NCBI GenBank assembly: GCA_900322035.1 | Contig: ONYL01000013.1 | Span: forward strand, 1-64,000 | Direction of reading: 5' to 3' | Length of the DNA: 64,000 nt | Origin: an uncultured Prevotella sp. | GTDB lineage: Bacteria > Bacteroidota > Bacteroidia > Bacteroidales > Bacteroidaceae | In this document: in pieces, positions 21,585 through 31,978 of the stretch | Numbering within the stretch: the first letter of the stretch is position 1 | How the letters are laid out: the number at the start of each line of letters is the position of its first letter | The notes under the pieces: model-generated | Told to the model about the DNA's origin: nothing | What the model saw: the letters and a program-made list of their open reading frames with translations, nothing else | Database searches by the model: none | Translations under genes and position numbers: made by a program

Positions 21585-24500
21585 ATGGCTACAAAGACAA
21601 ACGACCGCATTAATTTTGCCTGCATCCATAATCCGGTGCCCTTTCCCGATTTTCTGGATGTGCAGCTGAAGTCCTTCCGTGACTTCCTTCAGTTGGATAC
21701 TCCTCCTGAGGAACGCAAGAATGACGGCTTGTATAAGGTGTTCGCCGAGAATTTCCCTATCACCGACACACGAAATAATTTCGTTCTTGAGTTCCTGGAC
21801 TACTTTATTGATCCGCCACGCTATACCATCGACGAATGTCTGGAGCGCGGGCTGACCTATTGTGTTCCTTTGAGAGCGAAGATGAGACTGTCATGCACAG
21901 ACGAAGACCATGAGGATTTCGACACGCAGACACAGGATGTCTTCCTGGGAACGATTCCCTATATGACAGACAACGGTACGTTTGTCATCAACGGTGCTGA
22001 GCGCGTAGTTGTGTCACAACTGCACCGCTCACCCGGCGTGTTCTTCGGCCAGGGTGTACATGCCAACGGTACTGTGCTCTACAGTGCCCGCATCATTCCT
22101 TTCAAAGGTTCCTGGATTGAGTTCTCGACGGACATCAACAACGTGATGTACGCTTACATCGACCGTAAGAAAAAATTGCCCGTGACGACGATGCTCCGTG
22201 CCATCGGATATGAGACTGATAAGGACATTCTTCAGATTTTCGACCTCGCCGAGGAAGTGAAGGTCAACCGTAAGAATCTTAAAGACTGCATAGGCCGTAC
22301 GCTCGCCGCCCGTGTGCTGAAGAGCTGGAACGAGGACTTTGCCGATGAGGATACGGGTGAGGTGGTAACGCTTGAGCGCCATGAGGTGGTGTTGGAGCGT
22401 GAAACCGAGATCACGGAAGAGAACATTCAGGATATTCTCGACAGCGGCAACAGCACTATCCTGCTGCACAAGGACGCGGAGGCTGCCAACAAATACTCCA
22501 TCATCTTCAATACCCTTGGCAAGGACCCCAGTAACTCAGAGAAAGAAGCCGTAGCCTACATCTACCGTCAGCTTCGCAATGCCGACGCTCCCGATGAAGC
22601 CAGCGCACGTGAGGTGTTCCAAAACCTCTTCTTCTCCGACAAACGTTATGACCTCGGTGAGGTGGGCCGCTACCGCATCAACAAGAAACTCGGTCTCACC
22701 ACTGACTCGGATGTGCGTGTGCTCACCAAAGAGGACATCATCGCCATCATCAAATACCTCATCCAGCTGGTCAACAGCAACGCCCCTGTGGATGATATCG
22801 ACCACCTGTCCAACCGTCGCGTCCGCACCGTCGGCGAACAGTTGGCCAACCAATTCGCTATCGGTCTGGCCCGCATGAGCCGTACGATCCGTGAGCGTAT
22901 GAACGTACGCGACAATGAGGTCTTCACCCCTGCCGACCTGATCAATGCAAAGACAATTTCCAGCGTCATCAATTCCTTCTTTGGAACCAACCCGCTGTCA
23001 CAGTTTATGGACCAGACCAATCCTCTGGCCGAGGTGACCCACAAGCGCCGTCTCTCGGCTCTTGGCCCCGGCGGTCTGTCGCGTGAGCGTGCTGGTTTCG
23101 AGGTTCGTGACGTACATTATACCCACTATGGCCGTTTGTGCCCCATCGAGAGTCCTGAAGGTCCTAACATCGGTCTGATCTCCTCGCTTTGCGTATATGC
23201 GAAGATCAACGACTTGGGCTTCATTGTCACCCCTTATCGTAAGGTGAAGGATTCAGTCGTCGACATGGATAACGAAGACATCATTTATCTGACGGCAGAA
23301 GAGGAGGAAGACAAGATTATCGGTCAGGGCAACGCGCCGCTCACTCCCGACGGACATTTCATCCGCAAGGTGGTGAAATGCCGTCAGGATGCCGATTATC
23401 CAGTGGTGGCCCCCGACCAGGTGGATCTTATGGACGTGAGTCCGCAGCAGATCGCTTCTGTCTCTGCTTGCCTTATTCCTTTCTTGGAGCACGATGATGG
23501 TCACCGCGCCCTGATGGGATGTAACATGATGCGTCAGGCCGTGCCTCTGCTCCACAATGATGCTCCTATCGTAGGTACTGGTCTTGAGCGCCAGGTCTGC
23601 GAGGACAGTCGCACAATGATTACAGCAGAAGGCGATGGTGTCATCGAATATGTCGACGCTACAACGATACGCATCCTTTACGACCGCACGGAAGACGATG
23701 AGTTTGTCAGCTTTGAGCCGGCCTTGAAGGAATACCGCATTCCCAAGTTCCGCCGCACCAACCAGAACATGACCATCGACCTGCGTCCCATCTGCGACAA
23801 GGGCCAGCGTGTGAAGAAAGGTGACATCCTCACCGAAGGATATGCCACAGAAAACGGCGAACTGGCTTTGGGACGCAACTTGCTCGTAGCCTACATCCCC
23901 TGGAAAGGTTACAACTATGAGGATGCCGTGGTGATTTCAGAGCGAATGGTCCGTGAAGACGTGCTCACCTCTGTTCACGTCGATGAGTACTCTTTGGACG
24001 TGCGTGAGACCAAGTTGGGTATGGAAGAGTTTACGGCTGACATTCCAAACGTCAGCGAAGAAGCCACCAAGGATCTCGACGACAACGGTATCATCCGTGT
24101 GGGTGCCCGAGTGGAGCCGGGTGATATTCTTATTGGTAAGATTTCACCGAAGGGTGAGAGCGAGCCTACACCAGAGGAGAAGCTTCTCCGTGCCATTTTC
24201 GGCGACAAGGCCGGCGATGTGAAGGATTCCTCTTTGAAAGCCAATCCTTCTCTCAGCGGTGTCGTCATTGATAAGAAACTCTTCTCCCGTGCCATTAAGA
24301 CACGTGAGTCTAAGAAACAAGATAAAGTACTTTTAGCCAAGATCTCTGAAGAGTTTGAGTCGAAGGTTAACGACTTGAAGGATATTCTCGTGGAGAAACT
24401 CATGGAGCTTACGGACGGTAAGACTTCCCAGGGTGTTCACGACTATACCGATGCCGAGGTCATCACCAAGGGCAGCAAGTTTACTGAGACCATGTTGCGC

Positions 24501-25394
24501 AACCTCGAGTTTGACGGTATCCAGAGTAACAACTGGACGGGCGATGAGCATGCCGACACGCTGATCCAGCGCCTTATCATGAACTTCATCCGCAAGTACA
24601 AGCAGATGGACGCCGAACAGACCCGCCGCAAATTTGCCATCACCATCGGCGACGACCTGCCCGCCGGCATTATGCAGATGGCCAAGGTCTATGTGGCCAA
24701 GAAGCGTAAGATTCAGGTGGGTGATAAACTTGCCGGACGTCACGGCAACAAGGGTATCGTCTCCAAGGTAGTGCGCATGGAGGACATGCCGTTCCTGGCC
24801 GACGGACGCCCCGTAGACTTGGTATTGAACCCGATGGGTGTGCCTTCACGTATGAACCTCGGTCAGATTTTTGAGGCTATCCTCGGTGCGGCCGGAAAGC
24901 GCTTAGGCGTGAAGTTTGCAACACCTATCTTCGATGGTGCCAAACTTGAGGATCTGCAGAAGTGGACCGACAAGGCCGGTCTGCCGCCTCTCTGCTCTAC
25001 GTATATCTACGATGGCGAGACCGGCGAGCGTTTCGACCAGCCTGCCACTATCGGTATGACCTACTTCCTCAAGCTTGGTCACATGGTAGAGGATAAAATG
25101 CATGCCCGTTCTATTGGCCCGTACAGCTTGATTACCCAGCAGCCTCTTGGCGGTAAAGCACAGTTTGGTGGTCAGCGCTTCGGAGAAATGGAGGTATGGG
25201 CCCTTGAGGGCTTCGGTGCCGCACATGTGCTCCAGGAGGTGCTCACGGTCAAGAGTGACGACGTGAATGGCCGTAGTAAGACCTACGAGGCTATCGTCAA
25301 GGGTGATCCCATGCCCACTCCCGGTATTCCCGAGTCACTCAACGTGTTGCTCCATGAACTCCGCGGTTTGGGTCTGAGCATCAAGTTGGAATAA
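21585..25394 (+). CDS. rpoB: RNA polymerase beta subunit
   Basis: The protein has 1269 residues, the usual Bacteroidetes length. The rifampicin pocket is at about 468-495 ([20 protein letters not shown]) with all the usual sensitive-type residues (Q, D, H and S equivalents). The C-terminal switch and clamp region ([20 protein letters not shown]) is also present. It forms the catalytic core with RpoC. The rpoC gene follows after 57 bases. Confidence 0.98.
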   Translation: MATKTNDRINFACIHNPVPFPDFLDVQLKSFRDFLQLDTPPEERKNDGLYKVFAENFPITDTRNNFVLEFLDYFIDPPRYTIDECLERGLTYCVPLRAKMRLSCTDEDHEDFDTQTQDVFLGTIPYMTDNGTFVINGAERVVVSQLHRSPGVFFGQGVHANGTVLYSARIIPFKGSWIEFSTDINNVMYAYIDRKKKLPVTTMLRAIGYETDKDILQIFDLAEEVKVNRKNLKDCIGRTLAARVLKSWNEDFADEDTGEVVTLERHEVVLERETEITEENIQDILDSGNSTILLHKDAEAANKYSIIFNTLGKDPSNSEKEAVAYIYRQLRNADAPDEASAREVFQNLFFSDKRYDLGEVGRYRINKKLGLTTDSDVRVLTKEDIIAIIKYLIQLVNSNAPVDDIDHLSNRRVRTVGEQLANQFAIGLARMSRTIRERMNVRDNEVFTPADLINAKTISSVINSFFGTNPLSQFMDQTNPLAEVTHKRRLSALGPGGLSRERAGFEVRDVHYTHYGRLCPIESPEGPNIGLISSLCVYAKINDLGFIVTPYRKVKDSVVDMDNEDIIYLTAEEEEDKIIGQGNAPLTPDGHFIRKVVKCRQDADYPVVAPDQVDLMDVSPQQIASVSACLIPFLEHDDGHRALMGCNMMRQAVPLLHNDAPIVGTGLERQVCEDSRTMITAEGDGVIEYVDATTIRILYDRTEDDEFVSFEPALKEYRIPKFRRTNQNMTIDLRPICDKGQRVKKGDILTEGYATENGELALGRNLLVAYIPWKGYNYEDAVVISERMVREDVLTSVHVDEYSLDVRETKLGMEEFTADIPNVSEEATKDLDDNGIIRVGARVEPGDILIGKISPKGESEPTPEEKLLRAIFGDKAGDVKDSSLKANPSLSGVVIDKKLFSRAIKTRESKKQDKVLLAKISEEFESKVNDLKDILVEKLMELTDGKTSQGVHDYTDAEVITKGSKFTETMLRNLEFDGIQSNNWTGDEHADTLIQRLIMNFIRKYKQMDAEQTRRKFAITIGDDLPAGIMQMAKVYVAKKRKIQVGDKLAGRHGNKGIVSKVVRMEDMPFLADGRPVDLVLNPMGVPSRMNLGQIFEAILGAAGKRLGVKFATPIFDGAKLEDLQKWTDKAGLPPLCSTYIYDGETGERFDQPATIGMTYFLKLGHMVEDKMHARSIGPYSLITQQPLGGKAQFGGQRFGEMEVWALEGFGAAHVLQEVLTVKSDDVNGRSKTYEAIVKGDPMPTPGIPESLNVLLHELRGLGLSIKLE

Positions 25395-25451
25395 ACGAGT
25401 AGACTCCTATTCATAAATAAACGAGTAAACTCATATTAAGATTAGAATTCT

Positions 25452-28400
25452 ATGGCTTTCAAAAGAGATAATAAAGTAAAAAGCAATTTCACGAAGATCA
25501 CCATTGGTCTCGCCTCTCCTGAGGAGATTCTGGAGAATTCGTGGGGCGAGGTTACCAAGCCCGAAACCATCAACTACCGCACCTATAAGCCTGAGCGTGA
25601 CGGTCTGTTCTGCGAGCGCATCTTTGGTCCTACGCGTGACTATGAGTGCGCATGCGGCAAGTACAAGCGCATCCGCTACAAGGGCATTGTCTGCGACCGT
25701 TGTGGTGTTGAGGTGACCGAGAAGAAAGTGCGCCGTGAGCGTGGCGGCCATATTGAACTGGTGGTTCCCGTGGCCCACATCTGGTATTTCCGTTCCTTGC
25801 CCAATAAGATAGGTTATCTGCTCGGACTTCCTACAAAGAAGCTTGACGCTGTCATCTACTACGAGAAGTATATCGTCATCAATCCCGGACCTTTGGCGGG
25901 CAAGACTGGTGAGGACGATGAGGAGCTCAACGGTTCCCACAAGTTCGACCTCCTCTCTGAAGATGAGTACATCGATCTTGAGGACAACTATCTTGATGAG
26001 AACAACGACTATCTGCCCGACGACGATCCCAACAAGTTCGTCGCCAAGATGGGCGCCGAGGCCATTTACGACTTGCTGAAGGAGATCGACCTCGATGCTC
26101 TTTCTTACGAGCTTCGTGACCGTGCCAACAACGACTCCTCACAGCAGCGCAAGACCGAGGCCCTGAAGCGTCTGCAGGTCGTGGAGGCCTTCCGTGCCAG
26201 CAACAGCAATGGCAAGGTGAACAAGCCTGAGTGGATGATCATGAAGATTATCCCTGTCACCCCTCCTGAACTCCGTCCTCTCGTGCCACTGGATGGTGGC
26301 CGCTTTGCCACTTCCGATCTTAACGACCTCTACCGCCGTGTCATCATCCGCAACAACCGCTTGAAGCGGCTTATCGAGATCAAGGCACCCGAGGTGATCC
26401 TCCGCAACGAGAAGCGTATGCTGCAAGAGGCTGTTGACTCTTTGTTCGACAACTCGCGCAAGTCTTCTGCCATCAAGAGCGAAAGCAACCGCCCACTGAA
26501 GTCTCTCTCCGATTCTCTCAAGGGAAAGCAGGGACGTTTCCGTCAGAACCTTTTGGGTAAGCGTGTCGACTATTCTGCCCGCTCGGTTATTGTCGTCGGC
26601 CCAGAGTTGAAGATGGGTGAGTGTGGTCTGCCCAAGTTGATGGCTGCCGAGCTTTACAAGCCCTTCATTATCCGTAAGCTCATCGAGCGCGGCATCGTGA
26701 AGACCGTGAAGAGTGCCAAACGTATCGTTGACCGTCGTGAGCCCGTCATTTGGGACATCCTTGAGAATGTCATGAAGGGTCATCCTGTATTGCTCAACCG
26801 TGCTCCTACACTTCACCGTCTCGGTATACAGGCCTTCCAGCCCAAGATGATAGAGGGCAAGGCCATCCAGCTTCACCCGCTGGCTTGTACGGCTTTCAAC
26901 GCCGACTTCGATGGTGACCAGATGGCTGTCCACCTTCCCTTGAGCAACGAGGCCATACTTGAGGCACAGATTCTGATGCTTCAGAGCCACAACATTCTCA
27001 ATCCTGCCAATGGTGCTCCTATCACCGTGCCTTCGCAGGATATGGTGTTGGGTCTCTACTATATCACAAAGGTTCGTCCCGGAGCAAAGGGCGAGGGACT
27101 CACGTTCTATGGTCCCGAAGAGGCCATCATTGCCACAAACGAAGGCCGTTGTGATCTCCATGCCAAAGTGAAGGTGCTGGTAGACGATATTGTCGACGGA
27201 CAAAACGTGAAGCACATTGTCGAGACCACCGTCGGACGCGTCATCGTTAATCAGCTGATACCCGATGAGCTCGGTTTCTTCAATGGCATCATCTCCAAAA
27301 AGTCGTTGCGTGGACTTATCGCCGATGTAATAAAGGCTGTGAACATGGCACGCGCCTGCTCTTTCCTTGATGGTATCAAGAACCTCGGTTATCGCATGTC
27401 GTATGTAGCCGGTCTGTCGTTCAACCTCAACGATATTATCGTTCCGTCGGAGAAGAGTTCCATCGTCGCGAAAGGTCAGGAGGAAGTAGACGAGATTTCA
27501 AACAACTATAACATGGGTTTCATCACCGACAAGGAGCGTTACAACCAGGTTATCGATACTTGGACGCATGTCAACTCTGACCTGAAGGCTGCCGTGATGA
27601 AGCACATGACTGAAGACGATCAAGGATTCAACGCCGTATATATGATGCTCGATTCCGGTGCCCGTGGTTCTGCCGATCAGATTGCCCAGCTTGCCGGTAT
27701 GCGTGGCTTGATGGCCAAGCCTCAGAAGGCTGGTGCCGAGGGGGCGCAGATCATCGAGAACCCCATCATCTCCAACTTCAAGGAAGGTATGTCGGTGTTG
27801 GAATACTTCATTTCTTCCCATGGCGCGCGTAAGGGACTTGCCGACACGGCTATGAAGACGGCCGATGCCGGTTATCTGACCCGCCGTCTGGTAGACGTTT
27901 CCCACGATGTCATCATCACGGAGGAAGACTGTGGTACCTTGCGTGGTCTTGAATGCCGTGCACTGAAAAACGGTGATGAGGTGATCGCCACGCTCTACGA
28001 GCGCATTCTGGGCCGTGTCTCTGTGCACGACGTCGTCGATCCCCGCTCAGGCAAGCTTATCGTCGCTGCCGGTGAGGAGATTACCGAGCCCAAGGCACAG
28101 GCTATTGAGGACAGTCCCATCGAGATGGTTGAGATCCGCTCGGTGCTCACTTGCGAAAGCAAGCACGGTGTTTGTGCCAAGTGCTATGGCCGCAACCTTG
28201 CTACCGCACGTATGGTACAGTTGGGTGAGGCTGTGGGTGTGATTGCCGCACAGGCCATCGGTGAGCCGGGTACGCAGCTTACTCTTCGTACGTTCCACGC
28301 TGGTGGCGTGGCAGGTAATGCTGCCGCCAATGCCAGCATTGTTGCCAAAGGTGATGCCCGTCTGAAGTTTGATGAGCTCCGCACGGTTCCCTTTGTAGAC

Positions 28401-29795
28401 GAGGATGACACCAACTGCCGTATGGTGGTCAGCCGTCTGGCTGAGGTCCAGTTTGAAGATCCCAATACGGGTATCGTTCTCAGTACGCTTAACGTTCCCT
28501 ACGGTTCTTCTCTCTATTATAAGAATGGCGACATCGTCAAGCAGGGTGACCTCATCGCCAAATGGGATCCTTTCAACGCAGTCATCGTGAGCGAGTATGC
28601 AGGTCGCTTGAAGTTCAAGGATGTCAAGGAGGGCGCTACCTTCCGTGCAGAGACCGATGAGGCAACGGGTATGACCGAACGCATCATCACCGACTCAAAG
28701 GACCGTACGCTTGTACCTACCGTCGACGTGTTGAACGAGAAGGACGAGGTTCTTGGTACTTACAACCTGCCTGTGGGCGGTCACCTCAACGTCGAGGATG
28801 GACAGACCATTACCACGGGTACCACGCTGGTCAAGATCCCGCGTGCCGTAGGTGGCGCCGGTGACATCACCGGTGGTCTGCCTCGTGTCACAGAGCTTTT
28901 CGAGGCTCGCAATCCGTCTAACCCCGCTGTAGTTTCCGAAATCGATGGTGAAGTCAGCATGGGCAAGGTGAAGCGTGGTAACCGGGAGATCATCATTACC
29001 TCAAAGACCGGCGACCAGCGCAAGTATCTTGTCAGTCTGTCGAAGCAGATCCTGGTGCAGGAGCACGATGCCGTGCGCGCCGGCACTCCTCTCTCTGATG
29101 GTAGTATTACACCGAGCGACATTCTGGCCATCAAGGGTCCGACGGCTGTTCAGGAATACATCGTCAACGAGGTGCAGGATGTTTACCGCCTGCAGGGTGT
29201 GAAGATCAACGACAAGCACTTCGAAATTATTGTCCGTCAGATGATGCGCAAGGTACGCATCGAGGATCCGGGCGACACGACATTCCTCTCTCAGGAACTC
29301 GTCGACAAGCTCGACTTTGCTGCTGAGAACGACCGCATTTGGGGCAAGAAGGTGGTGACGGATGCTGGTGACAGCGACGTCCTCCATAAGGGACAGATCA
29401 TCACGCTGCGCAAGTTGCGTGATGAAAACTCCAGCCTAAAGCGCCGCGATCTGAAGCAGGTTCAGGTACGCGATGCAGTGCCTGCCACATCCACTCAGGT
29501 GCTGCAGGGTATAACCCGTGCAGCCCTTGGTACGAAGAGCTTCATGAGTGCCGCGTCGTTCCAGGAGACCACCAAGGTGCTCAACGAGTCCGCTATCCGT
29601 GGAAAGGTGGACAACCTTGAGGGCATGAAGGAGAATGTGATCTGCGGGCACTTGATTCCTGCAGGTACCGGTCTTCGCCAGTGGCAGAAGCTCATTGTAG
29701 GCTCTAAGGAAGACTATGACCGCATGGAGGCCAACAAGAAGAATGTCCTCGACTTTGCAGAGAAAAACGCTTCCACTCTCGCTCCTCAGGAGTGA
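25452..29795 (+). CDS. rpoC: RNA polymerase beta' subunit
   Basis: The 1447-residue protein has an N-terminal zinc site, [20 protein letters not shown], the catalytic magnesium loop NADFDGDQM near residue 482, and a second zinc site around [13 protein letters not shown]. An acidic insertion ([20 protein letters not shown]) lies near residue 175. It pairs with RpoB and ends in a strong terminator. Confidence 0.98.
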   Translation: MAFKRDNKVKSNFTKITIGLASPEEILENSWGEVTKPETINYRTYKPERDGLFCERIFGPTRDYECACGKYKRIRYKGIVCDRCGVEVTEKKVRRERGGHIELVVPVAHIWYFRSLPNKIGYLLGLPTKKLDAVIYYEKYIVINPGPLAGKTGEDDEELNGSHKFDLLSEDEYIDLEDNYLDENNDYLPDDDPNKFVAKMGAEAIYDLLKEIDLDALSYELRDRANNDSSQQRKTEALKRLQVVEAFRASNSNGKVNKPEWMIMKIIPVTPPELRPLVPLDGGRFATSDLNDLYRRVIIRNNRLKRLIEIKAPEVILRNEKRMLQEAVDSLFDNSRKSSAIKSESNRPLKSLSDSLKGKQGRFRQNLLGKRVDYSARSVIVVGPELKMGECGLPKLMAAELYKPFIIRKLIERGIVKTVKSAKRIVDRREPVIWDILENVMKGHPVLLNRAPTLHRLGIQAFQPKMIEGKAIQLHPLACTAFNADFDGDQMAVHLPLSNEAILEAQILMLQSHNILNPANGAPITVPSQDMVLGLYYITKVRPGAKGEGLTFYGPEEAIIATNEGRCDLHAKVKVLVDDIVDGQNVKHIVETTVGRVIVNQLIPDELGFFNGIISKKSLRGLIADVIKAVNMARACSFLDGIKNLGYRMSYVAGLSFNLNDIIVPSEKSSIVAKGQEEVDEISNNYNMGFITDKERYNQVIDTWTHVNSDLKAAVMKHMTEDDQGFNAVYMMLDSGARGSADQIAQLAGMRGLMAKPQKAGAEGAQIIENPIISNFKEGMSVLEYFISSHGARKGLADTAMKTADAGYLTRRLVDVSHDVIITEEDCGTLRGLECRALKNGDEVIATLYERILGRVSVHDVVDPRSGKLIVAAGEEITEPKAQAIEDSPIEMVEIRSVLTCESKHGVCAKCYGRNLATARMVQLGEAVGVIAAQAIGEPGTQLTLRTFHAGGVAGNAAANASIVAKGDARLKFDELRTVPFVDEDDTNCRMVVSRLAEVQFEDPNTGIVLSTLNVPYGSSLYYKNGDIVKQGDLIAKWDPFNAVIVSEYAGRLKFKDVKEGATFRAETDEATGMTERIITDSKDRTLVPTVDVLNEKDEVLGTYNLPVGGHLNVEDGQTITTGTTLVKIPRAVGGAGDITGGLPRVTELFEARNPSNPAVVSEIDGEVSMGKVKRGNREIIITSKTGDQRKYLVSLSKQILVQEHDAVRAGTPLSDGSITPSDILAIKGPTAVQEYIVNEVQDVYRLQGVKINDKHFEIIVRQMMRKVRIEDPGDTTFLSQELVDKLDFAAENDRIWGKKVVTDAGDSDVLHKGQIITLRKLRDENSSLKRRDLKQVQVRDAVPATSTQVLQGITRAALGTKSFMSAASFQETTKVLNESAIRGKVDNLEGMKENVICGHLIPAGTGLRQWQKLIVGSKEDYDRMEANKKNVLDFAEKNASTLAPQE

Positions 29796-29824
29796 CGGTT
29801 GAAGAGAATCAAACATAACAAAAT

Positions 29825-29861
29825 GCCACAGCAGCCTTGATGGTTGTTGTGGCTTTTTTTT
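29825..29861 (+). terminator. rho-independent terminator after rpoC
   Basis: GCCACAGCAGCC (29825-29836) pairs with GGTTGTTGTGGC (29842-29853) and is followed by eight Ts. Confidence 0.92.
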
Positions 29862-30060
29862 CATGTTTGTGTTGTGCGTTCCTTGGCATCGTGTTTTCTG
29901 ACGAAATGGGTCAGATAGCGGGATAATTTCTTATGTATATTTTGTTTCCCCTGTAAATCAAGTAGTTATATGTTTATGTTTATATAATTCCATCCACATT
30001 GTTTCTGGTGTTTATATAGAAACCTACCCCTGATTGAAGCCTAAGTAATCGGAAATTGCC
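29862..30060. other. AT-rich intergenic stretch
   Basis: About 200 AT-rich bases between the rpoC terminator and the next promoter. No open frame, RNA gene or clear repeat was seen. Confidence 0.5.
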
Positions 30061-30068
30061 TATTTTTG
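30061..30068 (+). promoter_or_regulatory. -7 promoter box of a broken secreted-protein gene
   Basis: TATTTTTG is an exact TAnnTTTG box, 44 bases before the ATG at 30112. Confidence 0.55.
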
Positions 30069-30111
30069 CTTCAGAATTATTACTAATTTATTACTAAAAC
30101 AATTTGTGAAT

Positions 30112-30401
30112 ATGAAGAAAGAAAACTACTATTCGCTGACAGTGTGGGGGATACTCCTGCTACTGTTGTGTGTTTTTCCTTTCCGTCTCCATGCCCAGGG
30201 GAAAACGTTTTTCGCTTGCAGGCTCCAAGAGATTCCGTGCAACAGCCTGTAAAATTGTCACAGGCAAGTCGTGCCAAGAAAGTCGGCACTTCTTCCTCGA
30301 TCTTGACTACGTTACAGAGACCGATTCCACTGTCACTATCAAAAACGGGGGAGTTGCCCAAATTGGATGTTGATGGTTGTGCCGCTCAATGTGCTTTATG
30401 A
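30112..30401 (+). pseudogene. frameshifted secreted-protein gene
   Basis: From ATG 30112 a clear signal peptide is read (MKKENYYSLTVWGILLLLLC, then FPFRLHAQG), but the frame stops at 30250-30252 after 46 codons. Just after the signal peptide another frame becomes protein-like, reading VFRLQAPRDSVQQPVKLSQA and on to a stop at 30399-30401. The switch falls at GGGGAAAACGTTTTT around 30197-30212. A single-base indel in these homopolymers would give a secreted protein of about 95 residues. It may be a pseudogene, a phase-variable gene or a base-calling error. The product is not recognised. Confidence 0.5.
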
Positions 30402-30432
30402 GCAACCATTTGGCAGGTTCGCGATTATTTTC

Positions 30433-30440
30433 TATCTTTG
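30433..30440 (+). promoter_or_regulatory. -7 promoter box of the DmeF-like gene
   Basis: TATCTTTG, with TTTG at 30409-30412, exactly 20 bases upstream. The ATG at 30445 lies only four bases after the box, which implies a leaderless or nearly leaderless transcript. Confidence 0.7.
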
Positions 30441-30444
30441 CACC

Positions 30445-31104
30445 ATGCAAAAAGAAATACAGCATTCTTGGGGTGAGCGTCGCACGGCGACGGTAGTGGT
30501 GTTTACCCTTATCGTTATGGTGAGTGAGTTTGTCGTTGGCGTTCTCACTCATTCCATGGCCTTGTTGGCTGAAGGCACCCACATGGGGAGTCATGTGCTT
30601 GTGCTGGGGCTTAGTTGGGCTGCCTACGTCCTTGTGCGGCGTTTGCAACGTCGAGGCAATGAGCGTTGGGATACCAACCGCATTCTCAACCTTTCGGCCT
30701 ATACCAGTGGCGTATTTCTGCTGCTCGTTTCTGTGTTCATCCTTGTTGAGGCCTTCAGCCGCTTCCTGCATCCCGAAGTCGATATTGCTTATGGGCAGGC
30801 ATTGGTGATGGCTGCCGTGGGGTGTATCACGAATTTTATTTGTGCTTATCTGTTGCATGGACACCATGGCGATGTCAACAGCCGGGCGGCCTATCTGCAT
30901 ATACTCAGCGACGTACTGACCGATCTGGGTGCCATTCTCGGATTGCTCTGTGGATTGTTTTGGGGCATTAGCTATGTCGATGCGGTGGTGGCCCTTGTCG
31001 CTTCGTGTATCGTGGGCCGCTGGGCCGTGCGACTGCTGTGGACTACCGGTAGGGCTCTGACGGAGGATCGTAGTACGAAGGATACAGACATCTGTAAACA
31101 ATGA
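30445..31104 (+). CDS. dmeF: cation diffusion facilitator, DmeF-like
   Basis: The 219-residue protein has about six membrane helices. The helix-2 motif SMALLAEGTHMGSHVLVLG and the helix-5 motif RAAYLHILSDVLTDLGAI match the DmeF branch of the CDF family, which exports cobalt or nickel. H-ILS-D gives the usual HxxxD metal site in helix 5; helix 2 uses E and H where classic CDF proteins have D. The cytoplasmic C-terminal domain is almost absent, as in DmeF. A longer frame from 30367 would begin upstream of the promoter box and was rejected. Confidence 0.75.
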   Translation: MQKEIQHSWGERRTATVVVFTLIVMVSEFVVGVLTHSMALLAEGTHMGSHVLVLGLSWAAYVLVRRLQRRGNERWDTNRILNLSAYTSGVFLLLVSVFILVEAFSRFLHPEVDIAYGQALVMAAVGCITNFICAYLLHGHHGDVNSRAAYLHILSDVLTDLGAILGLLCGLFWGISYVDAVVALVASCIVGRWAVRLLWTTGRALTEDRSTKDTDICKQ

Positions 31105-31265
31105 ATGTGTGAGGCAAGGTATGCAGCACACTCTAAAACCACTCATGATGCACAAGTGCCCGATTATTCAAGGTTTTGCCGCCAATAGGCAAGCTCCGCG
31201 CCATTTTCCCCTACGATAATTGTAGAAAAAATGGTGATAAGTTTGTGGGTTAGGAAAAAAAACCT

Positions 31266-31273
31266 TACCTTTG
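31266..31273 (+). promoter_or_regulatory. -7 promoter box of the DUF3467 gene
   Basis: TACCTTTG, with TTTG at 31242-31245, exactly 20 bases upstream. Confidence 0.75.
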
Positions 31274-31303
31274 CTAAAGTTAAGAATCTAAATTTATATC
31301 ACA

Positions 31304-31630
31304 ATGGCAGAAAATAACAACAATCAGCAGGGGTTGCAGATGAATCTCGACCCCGAGGTAGCAAAAGGCGTATACTCAAATCTGGCTCTCATCAGCCACT
31401 CCCACAGTGACTTCATCCTCGACTTCGCCCGTTTCCTCCCGGGAATGCCGAAGGCCGACGTGGCTACGCGTGTCATCCTCGCTCCCGAGCATGCCAAGCG
31501 TCTTCTCGCCGCATTGCAGGAGAACATCATGCGCTACGAGCAGGAGTTCGGTCCCATCCAGATGCCCAAGGCTCCGCAGGCCCATGGCGACACCATCGCT
31601 CCCTTCGGAACAGGCAAGGGCATGGCATAA
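31304..31630 (+). CDS. DUF3467 family protein
   Basis: The 108-residue protein contains the family pattern LDPEVAKGVYSNLALISHSH followed by FILDFARFLPGMPKADVATR. It is a small soluble protein of unknown function widely found near rpoC in Bacteroidales. It is monocistronic here, with its own promoter and a strong terminator. The name and its usual location are recalled. Confidence 0.85.
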   Translation: MAENNNNQQGLQMNLDPEVAKGVYSNLALISHSHSDFILDFARFLPGMPKADVATRVILAPEHAKRLLAALQENIMRYEQEFGPIQMPKAPQAHGDTIAPFGTGKGMA

Positions 31631-31655
31631 GTCTAACAATACCCGCAGATAAAGT

Positions 31656-31700
31656 GAAGCCCCGTGTAACCAGCAATGTTTACACGGGGCTTCGCGTTTC
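31656..31700 (+). terminator. terminator after the DUF3467 gene
   Basis: A perfect 14-base stem pairs 31656-31669 (GAAGCCCCGTGTAA) with 31680-31693, followed by GCGTTTCTT. Confidence 0.8.
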
Positions 31701-31766
31701 TTGTGGCGAATGCCACGCGGCCTTGTGGCGAAAGCCACACAACCTTGTGGCGAATGCCACGCAAGC
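31701..31766. repeat. three tandem 22-bp palindromic repeats
   Basis: Units of exactly 22 bases start at 31701, 31723 and 31745. Each carries a core GTGGCGAAnGCCAC and a variable 8-base spacer. The core and period match the set at 13465-13600, about 18 kb away. They sit immediately after a terminator. Confidence 0.85.
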
Positions 31767-31812
31767 TAAGATTTTTTAAGCCGGAGAACCCGTTAGAAAA
31801 TTCAAATTTGAC

Positions 31813-31824
31813 GCAAACGTTTGC
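31813..31824. promoter_or_regulatory. palindromic operator, LacI-family type
   Basis: GCAAACGTTTGC is a perfect 12-bp palindrome with the central CG typical of LacI/PurR-family operators. It lies about 70 bases upstream of the expected transcription start of the starch-binding-like gene, upstream of its -33 element, a position more typical of activation than of blocking. No LacI-family gene is in the window. Confidence 0.5.
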
Positions 31825-31880
31825 ACAGCAAAAATTATGTTAATTATTAAATTTTCCTTTGAAGTTCGTGTTACTTTCAG

Positions 31881-31888
31881 TAATTTTG
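31881..31888 (+). promoter_or_regulatory. -7 promoter box of the starch-binding-like gene
   Basis: TAATTTTG is an exact -7 box, with TTTG at 31858-31861 at 19-base spacing. It gives a leader of about 85 bases. Confidence 0.7.
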
Positions 31889-31978
31889 CGCACGCAAACT
31901 TAAAAGCATATTCCCGCGGATAACCTATTAGAACAAGAGAATATTTAGGATATAAGAACATAATTATAAATTCAACTA

